A DNA stretch of 64,000 bases from Marinibaculum sp040216765 (GCA_040216765.1 JAVJON010000037.1:1-64000); one strand, 5' to 3'. Counted from the first letter of the stretch, positions 49,555 through 58,595 are shown. Program-made: numbers and translations. Notes: a model not told the origin generated them from the sequence alone.

Positions 49555-50220
49555 CTATTCCTCCTGCCCGTCCAGCATCTCCACCGCGAAGTCCGAGACG
49601 AAGGCGTTGAACTTGCGCTCATGGGCGAAGGTGGAGGTCGGGCCATGGCCGGGCACGAACGCCGTTTCGCCGCCCAGCGGCCAGAGCTTGCCGGTGATCG
49701 AATCGATCAGCTGGCGGTGATTGCCGCGCGGCAGGTCGCTGCGCCCGATCGAGCCCTGGAACAGCACGTCGCCGACGATGGCCACCCGGTTCGCCGGATT
49801 GTGGAACACCACATGGCCCGGCGTATGGCCGGGGCAGTGATAGACGTCCAGCACCAGGTTGCCGACGGTTGCCGTGTCGCCATCGTCCAGCCAGCGGTCG
49901 GGCGTGAAGCTGCGGCACCAGGTCATGCCGTATTTCGCGCCCTGCTCGGCCAGCATCTCCAGCCAGAAGGCGTCGTCGGGATGCGGCCCCTCGATCGGCA
50001 CGTCCAGCGCCTCCGCCAGCTCCGCCGCGCCGCCGGCATGGTCCATATGGCCGTGGGTGATCAGGATCTTTTCCACGGTCACACCCTGCTCCGCGGCGAT
50101 GGCCTGCAGGCGGTCGATCTCGCCGCCCGGGTCGGTGACGGCGCCGCGCATGGTCTCGGTGCACCAGATCAGGCAGCTGTTCTGCTGGAACGGGGTCACC
50201 GGCTGGATCGCGATCTTCAT
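49555..50220 (-). CDS. Metallo-beta-lactamase-fold hydrolase (glyoxalase II-like)
   Basis: A 221-residue protein with the complete metal site: ITHGHMDHAGG (HxHxDH), YHCPGHTPGHVVF (third His), VGDVLFQGSIGRSDLPRG (bridging Asp) and a late PGHGPTSTFAHE. This pattern is that of the YcbL/glyoxalase-II-like subgroup acting on thioesters. The start MKIAIQPVTPFQQN is the family N-terminus. It is 10 bases downstream of the BKACE gene and probably cotranscribed. Confidence 0.9.
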   Translation of the reverse strand: MKIAIQPVTPFQQNSCLIWCTETMRGAVTDPGGEIDRLQAIAAEQGVTVEKILITHGHMDHAGGAAELAEALDVPIEGPHPDDAFWLEMLAEQGAKYGMTWCRSFTPDRWLDDGDTATVGNLVLDVYHCPGHTPGHVVFHNPANRVAIVGDVLFQGSIGRSDLPRGNHRQLIDSITGKLWPLGGETAFVPGHGPTSTFAHERKFNAFVSDFAVEMLDGQEE

Positions 50221-50230
50221 CGATCCGGGC

Positions 50231-51139
50231 CTATTCCGCCGCCTGCGCCGGGGCGCGGCCGCGCTCGGGCAGGCCGAGCATCTCGCGGGCCTCCGTGGCG
50301 CTGGCCATCGTGCCGCCCAGGCTTTCCACGATGCCGATGGCCTTCCGGACCAGGGCCGCATTGTCCGGGGTGAGCTCGCCGCGCGACAGATAGACATTGT
50401 CCTCCATGCCGATCCGCACATGGCCGCCGGCCACGACGGCCTGGGCGACCATGGGGAAGGCGAAGCGGCCGATGCCGAACCCGGTCCACAGGCTGCCCTG
50501 CGGCAGCATGTTGCGCAGGTAGAGCATGCTCTCCGGCGAGGCCGGCATGCCGTACTTCACGCCCAGCACGAAGGAGAACATGCCCGGCGCCTGCAGCACG
50601 CCGCGCTCGAACAGGTCCAGCGCCAGCGCCATGTCGCCGGAATCGAAGATCTCGAATTCCGGCCGCACGCCCGACCTGTAGATGATCTCCGCCATGGTGG
50701 CGACATTGCCCGGCGTGTTGATCACCACCTCGCGGCCGAAGGTCATGGTGTTCAGGTCCAGGGTGCAGATCTCCGGCCGCAGGGCCGCGACATGCTCCAC
50801 CCGCAGCTCCGGGCGCATCAGGTTGGTGCGCGGGCCGGCGACCTTGGGATCCTCGTCGCTCGGGTGGAACCGGCCGCCCGGCCCGGTCGTCAGGTTGATG
50901 ATCAGGCTGTCGTTCTGCGCCCGGATCAGCTCCATCACCCGCCTGTAATGGGCCAGCTCCATGGACGGGGTGCCGGTCAGCGGATCGCGCACATGCACAT
51001 GCACGATGGCGGCGCCGGCGTCCGCGGCGCCAAGGCAATGGTCGGCGATCTGCTCGGGGGTGACCGGCAGGTTCTCGTTCTGCGCCGGCGTCGTCAGGTT
51101 GCCCGTGACGGCGCAGGTGAGGATGATCTTGGGCTGCAT
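50231..51139 (-). CDS. 3-keto-5-aminohexanoate cleavage-type enzyme (BKACE, DUF849)
   Basis: BKACE enzymes condense a beta-keto acid with acetyl-CoA and split it into acetoacetate and a CoA ester. The 302-residue product has the family N-terminus KIILTCAVTGN, the zinc ligands in AAIVHVHVRDPLTG, GPGGRFHPSDEDP, EIFDSGDMALALDLFERG, GIGRFAFPMVAQAVVAGGHVRIGMEDN and a C-terminal VRKAIGIVESLGG. The precise keto acid is unknown. It precedes the metallo-hydrolase gene and follows the hydratase-like gene by 74 bases, suggesting a small catabolic operon. Confidence 0.93.
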   Translation of the reverse strand: MQPKIILTCAVTGNLTTPAQNENLPVTPEQIADHCLGAADAGAAIVHVHVRDPLTGTPSMELAHYRRVMELIRAQNDSLIINLTTGPGGRFHPSDEDPKVAGPRTNLMRPELRVEHVAALRPEICTLDLNTMTFGREVVINTPGNVATMAEIIYRSGVRPEFEIFDSGDMALALDLFERGVLQAPGMFSFVLGVKYGMPASPESMLYLRNMLPQGSLWTGFGIGRFAFPMVAQAVVAGGHVRIGMEDNVYLSRGELTPDNAALVRKAIGIVESLGGTMASATEAREMLGLPERGRAPAQAAE

Positions 51140-51213
51140 TGCAGGTCTCCGGTTTGGCTCTGCCGCAGCTTAACGCAGAGCGGATCGGCCAGACAGCCGG
51201 CCCTGCCCGCCGG

Positions 51214-52035
51214 TCAGGCCGGCGCCGCCTGCGCAAGCACGGCGCGGACCGGCCCCAGGCCGCCGATGCGGCACTCCAGCACATCGCCCGGCCGGACCGG
51301 CACGCGCGGCGCCAGGGCGCCGGTCAGGATCAGGTCGCCCGCCATCAGCGGCTGGCCCAGCGCCGCAAGCCGGCGCGACAGCCAGACGGCGGCATTCAGG
51401 GGATGGCCGAGGCTGGCGGCGCCGGCACCGCTGGCGATGGTCTCCCCGCGCCGGCCGAGGGTCATGCCGCAGAGCCGCAGGTCCAGCCCGGCCAGCATGT
51501 TCTTGGTGCCGCCGAGGACAAGCATGCCGGCGCAGGCATTGTCGGCGATGCTGTCGAGCCGGTCGATGTCCCAACCGGCGATCCGGCTGTCGGCGATGTC
51601 GATCGCCGGCAGGGCAAAGGCGGTCGCGCGGACGATATCGGCGATCGTGGCGTCGGCCATCGGCAGGGCGCGCTCCAGGACCAGGGCGATCTGTGCCGTC
51701 GCGCGCGGCTGCGACAGGCGGGTCCAGGGAATCTCCTCGCCATCGCCATAAACCGCATCCGCGAGGATGGTGCCGCAACCGGGCGCGGCGCCGGCGGCCG
51801 GTGCCTGCTGCACGGCCGCCTCCGCCGGGGGTGGAACCAGGTCGATCCTGCGCCCGGCGATCCGCCCGGCCTGCCGCAGGGCGTGGTCCAGGTTCTCCGC
51901 CTGCACCGCGTAGGCGCCCGCCTCGTCCAGGGCCGGGAACCCGCTGCGCAACGGCGGCACCGGCGCGTTCCCGGCACTTGCCGCACGCAGCCGCGCCGCG
52001 GCCTCTTCCACTTCGGATCGCGTCAGGCCGCTCAT
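51214..52035 (-). CDS. 2-keto-4-pentenoate hydratase/fumarylacetoacetase-like protein
   Basis: A 273-residue protein related to MhpD/DmpE hydratases. Features are YAVQAENLDHALRQAGRIAGRRIDL near the N-terminus, PRATAQIALVLERALP (with the Glu expected at the metal site), IDIADSRIAGW, and the characteristic end GASLGHPLNAAVWLSRRLAALGQPLMAGDLILTGAL. The usual metal-ligand pair reads ATAQIALVLER, so one carboxylate should be checked. Likely role in degradation of an aromatic meta-cleavage product or a related keto acid. Confidence 0.85.
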   Translation of the reverse strand: MSGLTRSEVEEAAARLRAASAGNAPVPPLRSGFPALDEAGAYAVQAENLDHALRQAGRIAGRRIDLVPPPAEAAVQQAPAAGAAPGCGTILADAVYGDGEEIPWTRLSQPRATAQIALVLERALPMADATIADIVRATAFALPAIDIADSRIAGWDIDRLDSIADNACAGMLVLGGTKNMLAGLDLRLCGMTLGRRGETIASGAGAASLGHPLNAAVWLSRRLAALGQPLMAGDLILTGALAPRVPVRPGDVLECRIGGLGPVRAVLAQAAPA

Positions 52036-52123
52036 CCCTTGCTCCCGCCCTTGCCCGCCATGCCTTCGGGACGGCGTTCTAGCACGAAGCGGGCGGGTCA
52101 GGCTCTTCCTGCGGGTGGCGCGG

Positions 52124-54205
52124 TCAGGCGGCGGTCTGGCGCAGGACGCGGCTGCCGGGAAGGATCGCGGTCAGGGTGTTGCCATTGTCCGCCATGCTCT
52201 GGATGTCCAGGCGGCCGCCATGCAGGTCCAGCATCGTGCGGGCCAGGGGCAGGCCCAGGCCCGAACCCTCGAACCGGCGGTCGTAGCTGCGCTGCACCTC
52301 GTCGAACGGGGTCAGCAGCTTGGCGAGGTCGCGGTCCGCGATCGGCGGCCCGTCGTCGTGGATGCGCACCTGCAGTTCGCCGCTCTGCGCCATGACGGCG
52401 GCAATCTCCACCCGGCCGTCCGCCGGCGAGGACTGGACCGAATGGTTCAGCAGGTTGATCAGGGCCTGCTGCAGCCGCTGCTCGTCGCCACGGATCACCG
52501 GCATCTCGTCGGACGGAATCAGCGCCAGGTGGACATTGTGCACCCGGGCCTCGCGGCTCACGATGCTGACGCTGGAGCGCAGCAGCCGGCCGACATCGAG
52601 GGTGGTCTCCTCCAGGTCGAGGCTGCCGATCTCCGCCCGCGACAGGTCGCGCAGGTCGTTCAGGATCCGCATCAGGTATTCGCCGCTGTTGTGCACCGAC
52701 TGCGCATATTCCAGGTATTTCGCATGGCCCAGCGGGCCGAACAGCTGGTCGGTCATCATCTCCGAGAAGCCGATGATGGAATTGAGCGGCGTACGCAGCT
52801 GGTGCGAGATATTGGCCACGAAGGCGGAGCGCTTGTCGTTCGACAGCTTGGCCGCGCGCGCCGTTTCCGCGTCGCGGTCCTGGCGCTGCCGCACCGCTGT
52901 CGCCATGGTGGCGACCGATCCCGCGACCTGGCGGATTTCCCGCACCGGATGGCGGGCCAGCTGCGCCATCATCTGTTCGGCAGTGCCCGGCGGCGCGTCG
53001 ACCGGCTGGTCCGCCTCCAGGCTGGAAGCGGACTGGCGGAGGGTGGAGAGGGCTGCGATCAGCTGCCGGACCGCGGCGGCAAGGCTGCGCCGCGCCAGCC
53101 AGACGAGAATCGCGATCCCCGCCAGGACCAGAGCCAGCAGGCCGAGCGCGAGGGTCCATACGCTGTCCGCAAGCCCGGTCAGGCCCTGGTCCCGCCGATA
53201 GGCCGTGACGGTCAGGTCCAGGCCCGCGACCGGGGCGATGCTGGCCGGGTAGGTCCGGCCGTCGGCCGGATCCACGAAGCCGCCGGCAGCGGGTCGTTCG
53301 CCCGGCTGCCCCGCGGCGGCCTGCGATCCGGCTGCCTGGGATCCGGCGGCGGGGGCGACATGGCGCAGCGCGCGCAGCGCGGGATCCTCGTGGTACAGCA
53401 GCCGGCCGTCCCGGTCGTGGATCGCGACGAAATCGGGTTGCGGCTGGCTTCCCGCTTCGACGATGTCGGCGAACTGCGCGCCGGCCAGCCAGGCCAGGGT
53501 TGCGTCCGGGCTTGTGTCGGCCCGCTGCGGCGGGCGCACCAGCAGGATGCCGGAGGCCCCGGTTTCGTCCCGCGCGACCGCCGCGAACATGGCGCCGCCG
53601 GGCTGGAATGCGCGCTGCACCAGGTCCGGCCGGTCCTGCAGCCAGGCCAGGTCGACCGGGCAGGTCCGCCCCGGCGGCGCCAGGCATCTGCCGAGCCGCC
53701 CGTCCGGGCGCAAGAGGGCGACATGGTGGATGCCGGCGCTGGCCAGGAGCGGGTTGAGGAAGTCCGAATTCGCAGCGGCGGCGGCCTCGGCCAGCCGCAG
53801 CCGCGCATCGGCGGCGTGCAGCACGCCGCCGGCATGGACGCCGAACTGTTCCAGCCTGGCGGCGACCCGCTGGGCGATGGCTGCGGTGGCGGACCGGGAA
53901 TCCGCGGCCTGCCGCTCGCCGATCATCCGGCTGGTCCAGGCGGCCTGCACCAGGAGCGGCACGACGGCCACCACGCACAGCACGACCAGCAGCAATGCCA
54001 CGGCGCCGATGCCGTGCCGCGCGGACATGGCCGCACGCCGGGGCGGCTTGCCGATGGCCGCGGCCCCTGCGCCCTGGCTGCTGCCCTGCGCCTCATCTAT
54101 CCGACTGATGACTGCCACTACCGCACCATAGTCCCCGACTCGTACGATGCCTACCGCATTGGTTGCGTCAGCTTGCCCCGTGAAGGGTTCACGGTTCCCT
54201 AACAT
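52124..54205 (-). CDS. Membrane sensor histidine kinase
   Basis: A membrane kinase of about 690 residues. The start is uncertain: ATG 54205 is used; GTG 54244 and ATG 54028 (MSARHGIGAVAL, just before the first helix) are alternatives. Two membrane helices (IGAVALLLVVLCVVAVVPLLV; VWTLALGLLALVLAGIAILVWL) enclose an extracytoplasmic domain of about 250 residues with Cache-like character (HVALLRPDGRLGRCLAPPG; FVAIHDRDGRLLYHEDP). The catalytic part has FVANISHQLRTPLNSIIGFSEM, and the HATPase reads LLNHSVQSS (N box), HDDGPPI and FEGSGLGLPLARTM. The N box has His/Ser in place of the usual Asn-Ala, so ATP binding may be altered. It diverges from amt. Confidence 0.85.
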   Translation of the reverse strand: MLGNREPFTGQADATNAVGIVRVGDYGAVVAVISRIDEAQGSSQGAGAAAIGKPPRRAAMSARHGIGAVALLLVVLCVVAVVPLLVQAAWTSRMIGERQAADSRSATAAIAQRVAARLEQFGVHAGGVLHAADARLRLAEAAAAANSDFLNPLLASAGIHHVALLRPDGRLGRCLAPPGRTCPVDLAWLQDRPDLVQRAFQPGGAMFAAVARDETGASGILLVRPPQRADTSPDATLAWLAGAQFADIVEAGSQPQPDFVAIHDRDGRLLYHEDPALRALRHVAPAAGSQAAGSQAAAGQPGERPAAGGFVDPADGRTYPASIAPVAGLDLTVTAYRRDQGLTGLADSVWTLALGLLALVLAGIAILVWLARRSLAAAVRQLIAALSTLRQSASSLEADQPVDAPPGTAEQMMAQLARHPVREIRQVAGSVATMATAVRQRQDRDAETARAAKLSNDKRSAFVANISHQLRTPLNSIIGFSEMMTDQLFGPLGHAKYLEYAQSVHNSGEYLMRILNDLRDLSRAEIGSLDLEETTLDVGRLLRSSVSIVSREARVHNVHLALIPSDEMPVIRGDEQRLQQALINLLNHSVQSSPADGRVEIAAVMAQSGELQVRIHDDGPPIADRDLAKLLTPFDEVQRSYDRRFEGSGLGLPLARTMLDLHGGRLDIQSMADNGNTLTAILPGSRVLRQTAA

Positions 54206-54239
54206 GGGAGGAGAATGCCGGTCCGGCGTGGCGGCAGGT

Positions 54240-54256
54240 TGCACAAAAAATGGTCA
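54240..54256. promoter_or_regulatory. NtrC-like binding site upstream of amt
   Basis: TGCAC (54240-54244), six A, TGGT (54251-54254) resembles the NtrC consensus TGCACTAAAATGGTGCA with one extra A and an imperfect right arm. It lies about 100 bases upstream of the sigma-54-like promoter, a normal enhancer distance. Suggestive only. Confidence 0.35.
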
Positions 54257-54341
54257 GCAGAATGCCCAAGCCTGTTGCTTTCGGCGGCGCTTGGGGCCGC
54301 CAGACACCGTCGCCGTGCCGCTGCGGCACCCGCCGCTTTCG

Positions 54342-54357
54342 TGGCACGGATCTTGTA
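54342..54357 (+). promoter_or_regulatory. Sigma-54-like -24/-12 promoter of the ammonium transporter gene
   Basis: TGGCACG (54342-54348), four bases, TTGTA (54353-54357) matches the sigma-54 consensus TGGCACG-N4-TTGCA except GC to GT at -12. GG and GT are separated by exactly ten bases. It lies about 120 bases upstream of the amt ATG. Ammonium transporters are classical sigma-54/NtrC targets. Confidence 0.55.
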
Positions 54358-54475
54358 ACTTCGGCTGCCAGCAGAGCCGTAGAGGCTCGGCAGTCGCATG
54401 CGTGTCAGGCCCGTCCCGCGAGCAGTCGCGGGCAGCGGCCGGGATGCGTGTCGCCGCGAGGGGAAAAGAAACAGA

Positions 54476-55855
54476 ATGACCGCACAACCAATGTCGACAA
54501 CGCGGAAGGTCCTGGCGCTGGGGCTGGCCGGCGGAGTGGGTGTCATGGCGACCCCGGCGCTGGCCGAGGTCAGCACGGAAACGGCCTTCGTCCTGAACAC
54601 CTTTTCGTTCCTGATCCATGGCGTCCTGGTCATGTTCATGGCGGCCGGTTTCGCCATGCTGGAATCCGGCCTGGTCCGCAGCAGGAACACGGCAGCCATC
54701 TGCCTGAAGAACATCGCGCTCTATTCGATCGCCGGCATCATGTACTACCTCATCGGGTACAACCTGATGTATGTGGGCGAGAGCGTCAGCTGGATCGGCA
54801 CCGTGACCCTCTTCCACAACCCAGGCGCCAGCGAGCTGGCGCTGCTGGGTGCCGAGGGCGATGCCGCCGCCGGCGCGCTGGCGGCCGTCATCGAGGGGGA
54901 TGACGCGGCCGGCTACTCGGTGGCCTCCGACTGGTTCTTCCAGATGGTGTTCGTCGCCACCGCCGCCTCGATCGTGTCCGGCACGATCGCCGAGCGCGCG
55001 AAGTTCTGGCCGTTCATGATCTTCGTCGCGATCCTCACCGGCATCATCTACCCGATCCAGGGGTCCTGGACCTGGGGCGGCGGCTGGCTGGCCGAGATGG
55101 GCTTCTCCGACTTCGCCGGGTCGACCATCGTGCATTCGGTGGGCGGCTGGGCAGGCCTGGTCGGCGCCGTGGTCATCGGCGCGCGCAAGGGCAAGTTCGG
55201 CCCCGGCGGGGCGATCCACCCGATGCCGGGCGCGAACCTGCCGCTGGCCACCCTGGGCACCTTCATCCTGTGGTTCGGCTGGTTCGGCTTCAACGGCGGG
55301 TCGCAGCTGGCGCTGGGCTCGGCGCTGGACGCGATCGCGATCGCCATCGTCTATGTCAACACCAACCTGGCCGCGGCGGCCGGCGTGGTGGCCGCGATGA
55401 TCCTGACCGGCGCGATCTACCGCAAGATCGACCTGACCATGGTGCTGAACGGCGCCATCGGCGGCCTGGTGTCGATCACTGCCGGCCCCGACCTGCAGAA
55501 CCACCTGGTGGCGATCATCGTCGGTGCCGTCGGCGGCATCCTGGTGGTCGTGGCGGTGCCGCTGATCGACCGGCTGAAGATCGACGACGTGGTCGGCGCG
55601 ATCTCCGCCCATCTGGTCTGCGGCGTCTGGGGCACGCTTGCCGTGGGTATCTTCGGTGGCGGCAATTTCGGGGTCCAGATCATCGGGATCCTGGCCATCG
55701 GCGCCTTCGTGGTGGTCACCAGCGGCATCGTCTGGGGCGTCCTGCGCCTGACGATCGGCGTCCGGGTGACCGAGGAGGAGGAAGCCGAGGGGCTCGACAA
55801 GGCCGAACTGGGCATGGAGGCCTATCCGGAATTCGGCGTGGGCAGCCAGCGCTGA
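54476..55855 (+). CDS. amt: Ammonium transporter, Amt/MEP/Rh family
   Basis: A 459-residue inner-membrane ammonium channel. A signal-peptide-like N-terminus (VLALGLAGGVGVMATPALAEV) precedes eleven helices. Signatures include FSFLIHGVLVMFMAAGFAMLESGLVRSRN, DWFFQMVFVATAASIVSGTIAERAKF, STIVHSVGGWAGLVGAVVIGARKGKFG (pore His) and CGVWGTLAVGIFGGGNF. Several AAA features are typical of the bacterial branch with a long, Glu-rich C-terminus. The ATG follows GAGGGG by 12 bases. Unlike most loci, no glnK/PII gene precedes it here. A perfect two-hairpin terminator follows. Confidence 0.95.
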   Translation: MTAQPMSTTRKVLALGLAGGVGVMATPALAEVSTETAFVLNTFSFLIHGVLVMFMAAGFAMLESGLVRSRNTAAICLKNIALYSIAGIMYYLIGYNLMYVGESVSWIGTVTLFHNPGASELALLGAEGDAAAGALAAVIEGDDAAGYSVASDWFFQMVFVATAASIVSGTIAERAKFWPFMIFVAILTGIIYPIQGSWTWGGGWLAEMGFSDFAGSTIVHSVGGWAGLVGAVVIGARKGKFGPGGAIHPMPGANLPLATLGTFILWFGWFGFNGGSQLALGSALDAIAIAIVYVNTNLAAAAGVVAAMILTGAIYRKIDLTMVLNGAIGGLVSITAGPDLQNHLVAIIVGAVGGILVVVAVPLIDRLKIDDVVGAISAHLVCGVWGTLAVGIFGGGNFGVQIIGILAIGAFVVVTSGIVWGVLRLTIGVRVTEEEEAEGLDKAELGMEAYPEFGVGSQR

Positions 55856-55873
55856 AACCATCCCCCAAGGGTG

Positions 55874-55941
55874 CCGGCCGGGTGGTGACCCGGCCGGTGC
55901 GCCGCCCTCGGCCCGGGACGAGATTCCCGGGCCCTTTTTTT
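55874..55941 (+). terminator. Rho-independent terminator of amt
   Basis: The first hairpin has arms CCGGCCGGGT (55874-55883) and ACCCGGCCGG (55888-55897) around a 4-base loop. The second has GGCCCGGGA (55910-55918) and TCCCGGGCC (55925-55933) around six bases, followed by C and seven T (55935-55941). Both stems are perfect. The second hairpin plus T-run is the terminator; the first may add stability. Confidence 0.92.
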
Positions 55942-56004
55942 GGCACGCGCCCGCCGGCCCGTCCGGCAGCCGCGGCGCAGGATCGGGCAGGCGCGCAAGC
56001 AATT

Positions 56005-56033
56005 TTGCCGAATCCCCTCGGGATGGCTTAAGA
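56005..56033 (+). promoter_or_regulatory. Possible promoter of the ATP-grasp/Anbu operon
   Basis: TTGCCG (56005-56010) and TTAAGA (56028-56033) are separated by 17 bases, in the least GC-rich stretch of the amt/ATP-grasp spacer and about 70 bases before the gene. Moderate match only; no other candidate is seen between the amt terminator and the gene. Confidence 0.35.
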
Positions 56034-56104
56034 CTCTGCAGTGCGGCGTGCGGGTCCCGGCGCGACCTCCGGGCGATTTGTGACGCAGGAACGGGAAGGC
56101 AGCG

Positions 56105-57526
56105 ATGGCAGGACCGGACTTCTTCGACGAGATGCGCGACGCCAAGGGAGTCGTGCGCCCGGCCTATGGCGGCGTGGCGGCCTGGCTGGACAAGATTCCC
56201 GTCAAGGAGATGGACCGCAAGCGCCGCGAGGCCGAGCTGCTTTTCCGGCGCCTGGGCATCACCTTCGCGGTCTACAACGAGGGCGGCGATACCGAGCGGC
56301 TGATCCCCTTCGACATCGTGCCGCGGGTCCTGTCGGCGGAGGAATGGGCCTATCTGGAGCGCGGCCTGATCCAGCGGGTCAGCGCGCTGAACGCCTTCCT
56401 GCACGATGTCTATCACGACCAGGAGATCATCAAGGCCGGCAAGATCCCGGAGCGCCTGGTCCTGAACAACAGCCAGTTCCGCAAGGAGATGGTCGGCATC
56501 GACCTGCCGCGGCAGCTGTACAACCAGATCGCCGGCGTGGACGTGGTCCGTACCGGCGAGAACGAGTTCTTCGTCCTGGAAGACAATATGCGCGTGCCCT
56601 CCGGCGTGTCCTACATGCTGGAGGATCGCGAGGTGATGATGCGGCTCTTCCCGGACCTGTTCGCGCGCAACCGGGTGGCGCCGGTCAGCCACTATCCGGA
56701 GACCCTGCTGACCACCCTGCGCTCCGTCGCGCCGGAGGCGGTGCGCGACGACCCGACCGTCGTCCTGCTGACGCCGGGCTTCTTCAACTCGGCCTATTTC
56801 GAGCATGCCTTCCTCGCCGAGCAGATGGGCATCGAGCTGGTCGAGGGCCAGGACCTGGTGGTGCGCGACGGGCTGGTCTACATGCGCACGGCCGGCGGCC
56901 TGCGCCGGGTCGACGTGATCTATCGCCGGATCGACGACGACTTCCTGGACCCGCAGGTGTTCCGGCCGGATTCCGCGCTCGGCGTCCCCGGCATCTTCGA
57001 GGTCTATGCCCAGGGCCGGGTCAGCCTGTGCAACGCCGTCGGCACCGGCATCGCCGACGACAAGGCGGTCTACATGTACGTGCCCGAGATGGTGCGCTTC
57101 TACCTGGGCGAGGAGCCGATCCTCAACAACGTGCCGACCTACTGGATGAGCAACGAGGACGACCTGAAATACGTCCTGGAGCATCTGCCGGAGCTGGTGG
57201 TCAAGGAGGTGCATGGCTCCGGCGGCTACGGGATGCTGGTCGGGCCGCAATCCTCCAAGGCGGAGGTGGCGGCCTATCGCGAGCGGGTGCTGAAGGATCC
57301 CGGCGCCTTCATCGCCCAGCCCACCCTGGCCCTGTCGACCTGCCCGACCTTCGTCGCTAAGGGCGTGGCGCCGCGCCATGTCGACCTGCGCCCCTTCGTC
57401 CTGTCGGGCGAACAGGTGCAGGTGGTGCCCGGCGGGCTGACCCGGGTGGCGATGGCCGAGGGTTCGCTGGTGGTGAATTCCAGCCAGGGCGGCGGGACCA
57501 AGGACACCTGGGTCCTGCGCGGATGA
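56105..57526 (+). CDS. Circularly permuted ATP-grasp protein (DUF404/DUF407)
   Basis: A 473-residue predicted peptide ligase of the circularly permuted ATP-grasp type. Family landmarks include FDEMRDAKGVVRPAYGGVAAWL, the long ELLFRRLGITFAVYNEGGDTERLIPFD, FFVLEDNMRVPSGVSYMLEDR, VVLLTPGFFNSAYFEHAFLA, and the C-terminal ELVVKEVHGSGGYGMLVGPQ glycine-rich phosphate loop with VDLRPFVLSG. Such proteins are predicted to form amide bonds, linking amino acids to a peptide or protein, but the substrate is not known. It is the first gene of an operon with the alpha-E protein (31 bases on) and Anbu. Confidence 0.93.
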   Translation: MAGPDFFDEMRDAKGVVRPAYGGVAAWLDKIPVKEMDRKRREAELLFRRLGITFAVYNEGGDTERLIPFDIVPRVLSAEEWAYLERGLIQRVSALNAFLHDVYHDQEIIKAGKIPERLVLNNSQFRKEMVGIDLPRQLYNQIAGVDVVRTGENEFFVLEDNMRVPSGVSYMLEDREVMMRLFPDLFARNRVAPVSHYPETLLTTLRSVAPEAVRDDPTVVLLTPGFFNSAYFEHAFLAEQMGIELVEGQDLVVRDGLVYMRTAGGLRRVDVIYRRIDDDFLDPQVFRPDSALGVPGIFEVYAQGRVSLCNAVGTGIADDKAVYMYVPEMVRFYLGEEPILNNVPTYWMSNEDDLKYVLEHLPELVVKEVHGSGGYGMLVGPQSSKAEVAAYRERVLKDPGAFIAQPTLALSTCPTFVAKGVAPRHVDLRPFVLSGEQVQVVPGGLTRVAMAEGSLVVNSSQGGGTKDTWVLRG

Positions 57527-57557
57527 GCGCGGACCGGACGACAGGGGAGGGACGGCG

Positions 57558-58541
57558 ATGCTGAGCCGGGCTGCAGACAACCTGTACTGGATGGCGCGCT
57601 ATATCGAGCGCGCCGAGAACATGGCGCGCATGCTGGACGTCAGCTACCGGATGTCGCTGATGCCGTCCAGCGACGAGCCGCGCACCCAGTGGGAACCGCC
57701 GCTGATCATCGCCGGCTGCGACGATGGCTTTGCGAAGACCGACCTGCCGCTGGAAAGCCACAACGTCATCAACTACCTGGCGCTGGATGCGGGCAATCCC
57801 TCCAGCATCAGGCGCTGCATCCAGGCTGCGCGGGAGAATGCCCGCGCGATGCGCAGCGAGATCACCACCGAAATGTGGGAAAGCATCAACTCGACCTGGC
57901 TGGAAATGCGGGAGATGGAATATTCCCACCTGGTCGGCATGGGCTACAGCGACTTCTTCGACTGGGTGAAGGAGCGCAGCCATCTGTTCCGCGGCGTCAC
58001 CACCGGCACCATGCTGCGGGAGGAGGCCTTTCATTTCGTCCGCCTCGGCACCGCGCTGGAGCGCGCCGACGCGACCGCCCGCCTGCTGGACGTGAAGTAC
58101 CACATGCTGCTGCCCAGCCCGCGCGATGTCGGCGGGTTGGTCGACCACTACCAGTGGGCGGCGCTGCTGCGCTCGGTGTCCGCGCTGCGCGCCTATCGCA
58201 ACACCTACCGGGATTCCATCAAGCCGGCGAAGGTGGCGGACCTGCTGATCCTCAACCCGGCGATGCCGCGGTCGATCGCGGCCAGCTTCGAGGAGATCAC
58301 CGACACCCTGTTCACCCTGCGGGATTCCTACGCGCGGGACTACAGCTCCACCCGGATGGCCTTCGCCATGCACTCCCGGCTGCGGTTCACCCGGATCGAG
58401 GAGATCTTCGCCTTCGGCCTGCACGAGTTCCTGACCGAGCAGATCGACGGCAATCTCAAGCTCGGCATCGCCATCGCACGCGACTTCATGGGCGCGGCCG
58501 ACCAGCTGGCCGACCAGACCCAGATGCAGGCTTCGGCTTGA
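57558..58541 (+). CDS. Alpha-E domain protein (DUF403)
   Basis: A 327-residue all-helical protein of the alpha-E family: MLSRAADNLYWMARYIERAENMARMLDV at the N-terminus, YSHLVGMGYSDFFDWVKERSHLFRGVTTGTMLREEAFHFVRLG in the middle, and a conserved helical repeat of Arg, Glu and His pairs. The biochemical role is unknown; family members nearly always accompany the permuted ATP-grasp protein, suggesting a complex or shared substrate. Start preceded by GGGAGGG. Confidence 0.93.
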   Translation: MLSRAADNLYWMARYIERAENMARMLDVSYRMSLMPSSDEPRTQWEPPLIIAGCDDGFAKTDLPLESHNVINYLALDAGNPSSIRRCIQAARENARAMRSEITTEMWESINSTWLEMREMEYSHLVGMGYSDFFDWVKERSHLFRGVTTGTMLREEAFHFVRLGTALERADATARLLDVKYHMLLPSPRDVGGLVDHYQWAALLRSVSALRAYRNTYRDSIKPAKVADLLILNPAMPRSIAASFEEITDTLFTLRDSYARDYSSTRMAFAMHSRLRFTRIEEIFAFGLHEFLTEQIDGNLKLGIAIARDFMGAADQLADQTQMQASA

Positions 58542-58577
58542 TCCGACCCGCCCGCTCGGGCATAGCCCTGCGGTCGG

Positions 58578-58595
58578 CCCCGGCCGCGGCCGGGG
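58578..58595 (+). other. Perfect GC palindrome in the alpha-E/Anbu gap
   Basis: CCCCGGCC, GC, GGCCGGGG form an 18-base perfect palindrome in the 91-base gap between the alpha-E and Anbu genes. In RNA it would fold into a strong hairpin with a small loop. There is no T-run, so a role in mRNA stability or partial attenuation is more likely than termination. The gap is too short for the transglutaminase gene that often sits here. Confidence 0.5.
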
